A DNA stretch of 9,442 bases, from positions 1 through 9,442 of the forward strand of contig JAJYWT010000010.1 in assembly GCA_021791345.1 (NCBI GenBank), in the 5' to 3' direction. Below are positions 5,073 to 9,442 of the stretch, piece by piece; the stretch's first letter is position 1, and each line of letters opens with the position of its first letter. The translations under genes were made by a program, and so were the position numbers. This DNA is from a bacterium. Its GTDB lineage: Bacteria > Chloroflexota > Dormibacteria > UBA8260 > Bog-877. The notes under the pieces were generated by a model that was not told the DNA's origin, did no database searches, and was given only the letters and a program-made list of their open reading frames with translations.

Positions 5073-7724
5073 TCAGCCCAGAACCTCCACCTCGGCGTCG
5101 ACCGTCTCTGGCTCCGCCTCGGAGCCGGCCCTGACCTCGCGGTGGAGGACGAGCCCAGAGGCGTCCGCGTCCACCGTGATCACGTCGCCCTCGGCGAACG
5201 TGCCATCGAGGACTCCCACGGCAACCCGATCGGCCAACTGCCGCTGGATCAGCCGCCGCAGTGGGCGGGCGCCGTACACCGGGTCGTAGCCCTTCTCCGC
5301 CAGCCACCGCACCGCCGCCGGCAGGGGCCGCAGATCCAGGTGACGGTCGGCCAGCCGCGCGCGCATCTCCTCCAGCTGCAGCGCCACGATGCGCTCAATC
5401 TGCGCTAGATCCAGCCGCTGGAAGATGATTATGTCGTCCACGCGGTTGAGGAACTCAGGCCGGAACTGCGAGCGCAGCTCGGCCAGCACCGCCTGCCTGG
5501 CCCCCTCCTGAGCCTCCGGACTGGGGTGGTCGGGGAGGGCGGCGATGACCGGACTGCCCAGATTGCTGGTCATGATCACGACGCAGTTGCGGAAGTCGAC
5601 GGTGTGACCCTTGCCGTCGGTGAGCCGCCCGTCGTCGAGCAGCTGCAGGAGCACGTTGAAGACGTCTGGATGAGCCTTCTCGATCTCGTCCAGGAGGAGG
5701 ACCGCGTACGGTCGACGGCGCACGGCCTCCGTGAGATGCCCGCCCTCCTCATAGCCGACGTACCCGGGAGGGGCACCCACCAGGCGGGCCACCGAGTGCT
5801 TCTCCATGTACTCCGACATGTCCAGGCGGACCATCGCCTCCTCGCTGTCGAAGAGGAATTCCGCCAGCGCTCTCGCCACCTCGGTCTTGCCCACCCCGGT
5901 GGGACCGAGGAAGATGAAGGACCCCAGCGGGCGCCTTGGATCCTGAAGGCCGGCCCGGGCCCGGCGCACGGCGCTGGCAACGGCCGAAATCGCCTCGTCC
6001 TGGCCCACCACCCGCTGGTGCAGGCGCGCCTCCATCTCCACCAGCTTGTGGACCTCCCCCTCCAGCATCCGCTGCACCGGGATCCCCGTCCAGCGTGAGA
6101 CCACCTCGGCGATGTCCTCCTCCCCCACCTCCTCCTTGAGAAGCGGCTCGCCATCCGGGGTCTGGTCCAGGCGGGCCTGCTGCTCGGCCAGCTGGGAGCG
6201 AAGCTCGGTCAGCCGGCCATAGCGAAGTTCCGCCGCCCGACCGAAGTCGGCCATGCGCTCCGCCCGCTCGGCCTCGAAGGTGACCCGCTCGATCTCCTCC
6301 TTGATGGCGCGCGTCCTGGCGATCTGCGCCTTCTCGCGCTCCCAGCGCTGGCGCAGCCCCACCGCCTGCTCCTGCAGGTCCGCCAGCTCCCGCTCCAGCG
6401 ACTGGAGCCTCTCCGCCGAAGCCCGGTCGGTCTCCTTCCGCAGAGCCTGGCGCTCGATCTCCAGCTGGCGGATGCCGCGCTCCACCTGGTCCAGCTCCAC
6501 CGGCATGGAGTCGATCTCCATGCGCAGCCGGGAGGCCGCCTCGTCCACCAGGTCGATGGCCTTGTCCGGGAGGAAACGGCCGCTGATGTAGCGGGATGAC
6601 AGCACCGCGGCGGCCACCAGCGCCGAGTCCTTGATCCGGACCCCGTGGTGGACCTCGTAGCGCTCCTTCAGCCCGCGAAGGATGCTGACCGTGTCCTCCA
6701 CCGACGGCTCACCGACGTAGACCGGCTGGAAGCGACGTTCCAGCGCCGGATCCTTCTCGATGTGCTTGCGGTACTCGTCATAGGTGGTGGCACCGATCGC
6801 CCGCAGCTCTCCCCGCGCCAGGGCCGGCTTGAGCATGTTGCTGGCGTCCATGGCCCCCTCGGCAGCCCCCGCCCCGATCAGGGTGTGCAGCTCGTCGATG
6901 AACAGCACCACCTGGCCGCTGGAGTCGGTCACCTCCTTGAGCAGGGCCTTGAGGCGCTCCTCGAACTCACCCCGGAACTTGGTACCGGCGAGCAGGGTGC
7001 CCAGATCCAGGGCCACCACCCGCCGATTCTTGAGGGTCTCCGGCACGTCACCCGCGGCGATGCGCTGGGCCAGGCCCTCCACGATGGCGGTCTTGCCCAC
7101 TCCGGGGTCACCGATCAGCACCGGGTTGTTCTTGGTCCGGCGCGCCAGCACCTGCATGGTGCGGCGAATCTCCTCGTCCCGTCCTATGACCGGGTCGAGT
7201 TTGCCCTCGCGCGCCAGCTGGGTGAGATCCCGGGCGTACTTCTCCAGGACCTGGAACTTGCTCTCCGGGTTGGGGTCGGTGACCCGCTGGCCCTGGCGAA
7301 GCCCTTCCAGCGCTCGCAGCAGACGTTCCCGGGTCACCCCCGCCGAGCGCAGAACCCCGGCGGCGGGGCCACCGGGCATCGCCGCCAACGCGAGGAGGAG
7401 GTGCTCGGTGGAGCAGTACTCGTCCTGGAGCCGCTCCATCTCCTCCCACGCTGAGCGCAGCACCTGTTCCAGCTCCCGAGAGGCAGTCGGTGCCGCTCCC
7501 TCCTGCCGGGGCCGCCCGGCGAGGTCCGAACTGACCCGCTGGGCGACCTGCCCGGGATCAACCTCCAACTGGCGGAGGAGCGCCGGCACTGATCCGTCCG
7601 TCTGGCGGAGCAGCGCCAGGAGCAGGTGCTCGGGATCCACCTGGGGATGGGAGCCCGAGGTGGCCAGCTGGGTGGCGTCCTCCAGAGCCTCCTGGCTGCG
7701 CTGGGTGAACCGGTCGAGTCGCAT
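5073..7724 (-). CDS. clpB: ATP-dependent disaggregase ClpB (Hsp100)
   Basis: This 883-residue cytoplasmic hexameric AAA+ chaperone threads aggregated proteins through its pore together with DnaK. Domains in order: Clp_N double repeat (about 5-145); AAA1 with Walker A GDPGVGKT (205-212), Walker B FIDE (275-278) and arginines R330/R331; a full-length coiled-coil M domain (about 405-525), which separates ClpB from ClpA and ClpC; AAA2 with Walker A GPTGVGKT (607-614), Walker B LLLDE (676-680), pore loop GYVGYEEGG (654-662), arginine finger R761 and sensor-2 GAR (818-820). The first pore loop reads [11 protein letters not shown], with Phe250 where E. coli ClpB has Tyr. The acidic tail (864-883) is slightly longer than usual. 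The ATG at 7724 has GGAGG 6 nt upstream. It lies 59 bp after a MarR-like gene on the same strand and converges on the zinc-ribbon gene. No HAIR or CIRCE element is visible upstream. Confidence 0.98.
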   Translation of the reverse strand: MRLDRFTQRSQEALEDATQLATSGSHPQVDPEHLLLALLRQTDGSVPALLRQLEVDPGQVAQRVSSDLAGRPRQEGAAPTASRELEQVLRSAWEEMERLQDEYCSTEHLLLALAAMPGGPAAGVLRSAGVTRERLLRALEGLRQGQRVTDPNPESKFQVLEKYARDLTQLAREGKLDPVIGRDEEIRRTMQVLARRTKNNPVLIGDPGVGKTAIVEGLAQRIAAGDVPETLKNRRVVALDLGTLLAGTKFRGEFEERLKALLKEVTDSSGQVVLFIDELHTLIGAGAAEGAMDASNMLKPALARGELRAIGATTYDEYRKHIEKDPALERRFQPVYVGEPSVEDTVSILRGLKERYEVHHGVRIKDSALVAAAVLSSRYISGRFLPDKAIDLVDEAASRLRMEIDSMPVELDQVERGIRQLEIERQALRKETDRASAERLQSLERELADLQEQAVGLRQRWEREKAQIARTRAIKEEIERVTFEAERAERMADFGRAAELRYGRLTELRSQLAEQQARLDQTPDGEPLLKEEVGEEDIAEVVSRWTGIPVQRMLEGEVHKLVEMEARLHQRVVGQDEAISAVASAVRRARAGLQDPRRPLGSFIFLGPTGVGKTEVARALAEFLFDSEEAMVRLDMSEYMEKHSVARLVGAPPGYVGYEEGGHLTEAVRRRPYAVLLLDEIEKAHPDVFNVLLQLLDDGRLTDGKGHTVDFRNCVVIMTSNLGSPVIAALPDHPSPEAQEGARQAVLAELRSQFRPEFLNRVDDIIIFQRLDLAQIERIVALQLEEMRARLADRHLDLRPLPAAVRWLAEKGYDPVYGARPLRRLIQRQLADRVAVGVLDGTFAEGDVITVDADASGLVLHREVRAGSEAEPETVDAEVEVLG

Positions 7725-7736
7725 GAAACACCTCCA

Positions 7737-7753
7737 GGGCGAAGGTATCGCCC
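7737..7753 (-). promoter_or_regulatory. GC-rich hairpin abutting the clpB ribosome-binding site
   Basis: GGGCGA-TACCT-TCGCCC on the minus strand forms a 6-bp stem with a 5-nt loop. It ends 1 nt before the GGAGG (7735-7731) of clpB and would lie at the very 5' end of an mRNA started from the TATATC box. It could protect the 5' end or affect ribosome loading. A thermosensor role is possible but unproven, because the Shine-Dalgarno itself is not paired. Confidence 0.35.
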
Positions 7754-7768
7754 ATGAAGGGATATACC
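7744..7768. promoter_or_regulatory. 25-bp imperfect dyad over the clpB -10/+1 region, candidate operator
   Basis: On the plus strand the order is GGTAT-CG-CCC-ATGAA-GGG-AT-ATACC: outer 5-bp and inner 3-bp arms match perfectly, separated by 2-bp mismatches, around a 5-bp centre. It covers the putative -10 box and transcription start of clpB. The gene just upstream encodes a MarR-like protein, a plausible binder. The dyad could also be chance. Confidence 0.35.
7761..7766 (-). promoter_or_regulatory. Putative -10 box of clpB
   Basis: TATATC on the minus strand lies 36 bp before the clpB ATG, in the 59-bp gap after the upstream MarR-like gene. A -35 is not obvious (GGTTAG is the hexamer 17 bp upstream). 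clpB may therefore have its own promoter as well as read-through from upstream. Confidence 0.35.
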
Positions 7769-7783
7769 CGGCAGTGTGTGCTG

Positions 7784-8233
7784 CTAACCCAGAGGCGAAC
7801 CCGCCGACAGCTGTGCCCGGCCCTCTCCCCCCATCCTCTCCGTGCCGCTCTGCCCAGGCCCCGACGCGAGGACACTCGGCGGGGTCAGGACCAGAGCCCG
7901 CACCAGCTGCGCTCCGTCCGCAGAAAGGGTGAGCGGCCGGAGACGCCGGTCAGCTGCTGACGCACATCGCTCCACCAGCCCCCGGCGCACAAGCGGGGCC
8001 GCAGCCCGGCTGGCACCGCTGGTGGAGAGGCCCAGCGCTGAGGCCAGCTGAACCACCCCGATGCCCTGAGGGCCGGACGCCGCCACCAGGAAGAGCAATC
8101 GAGCCGACGTGGGCCCGAGGCGACACCTGAGGCGAATGGCGTGGGCCAGGGCTCGCTCCCGGCTCCGGAGCTCCCGGGCGCCCCAGAGGTCCTGGAACAG
8201 ATCCCCCGAAGCGGTCCAACCCGACCTAGCCAT
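7784..8233 (-). CDS. MarR-like winged helix-turn-helix regulator with shortened C-terminus
   Basis: The 149-residue product has a clear MarR-type DNA-binding core. A helix holds [18 protein letters not shown] (40-57). [30 protein letters not shown] (60-89) gives the helix-turn-helix and recognition helix. The wing is [15 protein letters not shown] (90-104), with the family's DRR element. After [11 protein letters not shown] (105-115) the protein ends in about 33 Gly/Ser/Pro-rich residues instead of the usual long dimerisation helices, so the dimer interface is reduced or made by the N-terminal helices. I chose the ATG at 8233, 10 bp after the stop of the MutS-like gene. An in-frame ATG at 8401 would put 56 residues inside that gene. 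The Shine-Dalgarno is weak (AGGG). clpB starts 59 bp downstream, so the regulator may control clpB or its own operon (inference). Confidence 0.72.
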   Translation of the reverse strand: MARSGWTASGDLFQDLWGARELRSRERALAHAIRLRCRLGPTSARLLFLVAASGPQGIGVVQLASALGLSTSGASRAAAPLVRRGLVERCASAADRRLRPLTLSADGAQLVRALVLTPPSVLASGPGQSGTERMGGEGRAQLSAGSPLG

Positions 8234-8243
8234 CCATCCGGCC

Positions 8244-9442
8244 CTAAGAGTCCGGGTGCCCCAGAAGGTCCGAGCCGAAAGCTGTCGCCAGAGGCTCACC
8301 GGGAAGGACCCGGTAAGTTCGAGTCCCATCCGCAAGGCGCTCGGCGCGGAGAAACGCCGCCGGCCGGGGGGGAGATGCCAGAAGTGAGCTCGCCAGCTCA
8401 AAGAAGTGGGTCACGATCGCCACCCGCGCTCCGCCCTCCAGAAGCGCGGCTATCACCTGGCGAGCGATCTCGGAACCCTCCAGCTCATTGGTGGATGAAA
8501 AGGACTCGTTCATGGCCAGGAGCGCACCTGGCCTCATTTGGTCCACGGTCCTGCTCATCCGCTCCAGCTCATCCGCCAGCCTGCCCCGGGACATGGAATC
8601 GTCCTCTGGCCGGACGAAGTGAGTATGGGTGCTGGTGGCCAGGCTCGAGACAAACTCTCGAGCGCCCACGAACATGCCCGATTGAGCCAGCAGCTGGGCG
8701 AGGGCCAGGCTTCTGAGGAAGGTGCTCTTTCCTCCGGAGTTGGCTCCAGTGATCACCAGCAAAGCGCAGCCGTCCGCATCCAGATCGTTCCCCACGGGCC
8801 GGGTCCCGTCGCGAAGCGGAAGCGTGAGGTCGTAGAGCCCTCGAGCAGACCACCGCAGCTCCTCCCCGGGAGCCAGCCGGGGCCAGCAGACGGGCAGCTC
8901 TTGGTCCGCCATGGCGCGGTGGAGATTGAGGCAGCCGAGGTAGAAGCCAAGCTCGAAGCGGAGAGACCGGAAGAACGCCCGCACATGGTCTGCCGCTTCG
9001 GACACCGAACCGGCGACCCCGGCCAGCCCCCGGTCGGTCAGGTTTCCAAGAGCCTTCAGCCCCATCTCATCTCGAGGGTCCACGGTGAAGAGGTGCTGTG
9101 AACGTTCCCGCACCCCCAGCCGCTCGCCAAGAGGGACCCTTCGCGCCGATGGCCGCAGAAGGAGGTATCCGCTCCCGGCGCCGCCCGCCGCCAGCTTGGC
9201 CCCGAACAGCGCCCCTGACTCCAGCCGCAGGGCCCTTAGCAGCGCGCTGACCCGTTCAAGGTAAGCGTCGTCGAGGTCCTGGCTGAGGCTCGCCGCGAAC
9301 TGGTTCAACCCCCTAGACTTCCAGCTGCTCCTCATGCCCTCACTGAGGTCGCGCAGGCGTCGAGCGGCCGGTACCAGAACTGAGAGCACCTCCACGCCGT
9401 GATGCAGCGCACCCGCTGGATGGCGCCCGCTGAGGCCCCAGA
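8244..9442 (-). CDS. MutS-family ATPase (MutS-related, not canonical MutS), 5' end outside window
   Basis: The reading frame is open to the right edge, giving about 399 residues of the C-terminal part. A GTG at 9395 is in frame, but coding-like sequence continues upstream of it, so I treat the gene as partial. Numbering from that GTG: a helical lever/clamp-like region (about 1-170), then the MutS ATPase domain with Walker A GANSGGKST (217-225), a helix with RLADELERMSRTVDQM (272-287), a Walker B-like LLAMNESFSSTNELEG (292-307), and VTHFFELA (328-335) with the conserved His330. Canonical MutS has Asp-Glu in Walker B; here it is Asn296-Glu297, the NESFS form I associate with small MutS-related proteins. 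No C-terminal Smr or HTH domain follows. It probably binds branched or special DNA structures in an ATP-dependent way; a mismatch repair role is not implied. The MarR-like gene follows after 10 bp, so they form an operon. Confidence 0.88.
   Translation of the reverse strand, partial: WGLSGRHPAGALHHGVEVLSVLVPAARRLRDLSEGMRSSWKSRGLNQFAASLSQDLDDAYLERVSALLRALRLESGALFGAKLAAGGAGSGYLLLRPSARRVPLGERLGVRERSQHLFTVDPRDEMGLKALGNLTDRGLAGVAGSVSEAADHVRAFFRSLRFELGFYLGCLNLHRAMADQELPVCWPRLAPGEELRWSARGLYDLTLPLRDGTRPVGNDLDADGCALLVITGANSGGKSTFLRSLALAQLLAQSGMFVGAREFVSSLATSTHTHFVRPEDDSMSRGRLADELERMSRTVDQMRPGALLAMNESFSSTNELEGSEIARQVIAALLEGGARVAIVTHFFELASSLLASPPRPAAFLRAERLADGTRTYRVLPGEPLATAFGSDLLGHPDS

Noticed and set aside
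6645..7932. Long open frames antisense to clpB (269 and 382 codons)
   Set aside because: No recognisable motif and low-complexity Arg/Ser composition. They mirror the conserved ClpB sequence and its third-position GC bias.
8234..8401. Longer form of the MarR-like protein starting at 8401
   Set aside because: It would overlap the MutS-like coding region by over 150 bp. The winged-helix protein is complete from the ATG at 8233, 10 bp after the upstream stop.

Overview
This 9.4-kb window is GC-rich (about two-thirds G+C by eye) bacterial chromosome packed with nine protein-coding genes, two of them cut by the window edges. I see no rRNA, tRNA, CRISPR array, insertion sequence or phage gene, and no intergenic stretch longer than about 150 bp. 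The G+C content, the F420-type luciferase-like oxidoreductase, the mycobacterial-style L,D-transpeptidase with an Ig-like domain, and two starts that look leaderless point to an actinobacterium or a high-GC relative such as Chloroflexota or Dormibacterota. The window alone does not settle the phylum.

Left part (1-2265, minus strand): read in transcription order, this holds an L,D-transpeptidase (cell-wall cross-linking), a DODA/LigB-type extradiol dioxygenase, and the first 45 codons of a luciferase-like flavin/F420 oxidoreductase. The last two genes are 48 bp apart and probably share one transcript. A perfect 6+6 bp inverted repeat lies just upstream of the dioxygenase.

Middle (2266-5068, plus strand): a divergent 150-bp region separates the L,D-transpeptidase from a 14-helix DHA2-type MFS exporter. 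The exporter's stop overlaps the start of a MarR-family regulator. A perfect 7+7 bp inverted repeat overlaps the exporter's -10 box and is the obvious site for autorepression by that MarR. A small CxxC/CxxC zinc-ribbon protein of unknown function follows.

Right part (5073-9442, minus strand): in transcription order, a MutS-family ATPase (5' end outside the window), a second, short MarR-like regulator starting 10 bp after it, and a full-length ClpB disaggregase. The clpB promoter region has no HAIR or CIRCE element. It carries a 25-bp imperfect dyad over the -10/+1 region and a GC hairpin touching the ribosome-binding site.

The best candidate for a functional unit is an aromatic-compound response module: MarR, MFS exporter, ring-cleaving dioxygenase and LLM oxidoreductase, linked by similar GTTG/CAAC inverted repeats. 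The second point of interest is clpB placed behind a MarR-like regulator instead of a classical heat-shock repressor. Neither amounts to proof of a new system.
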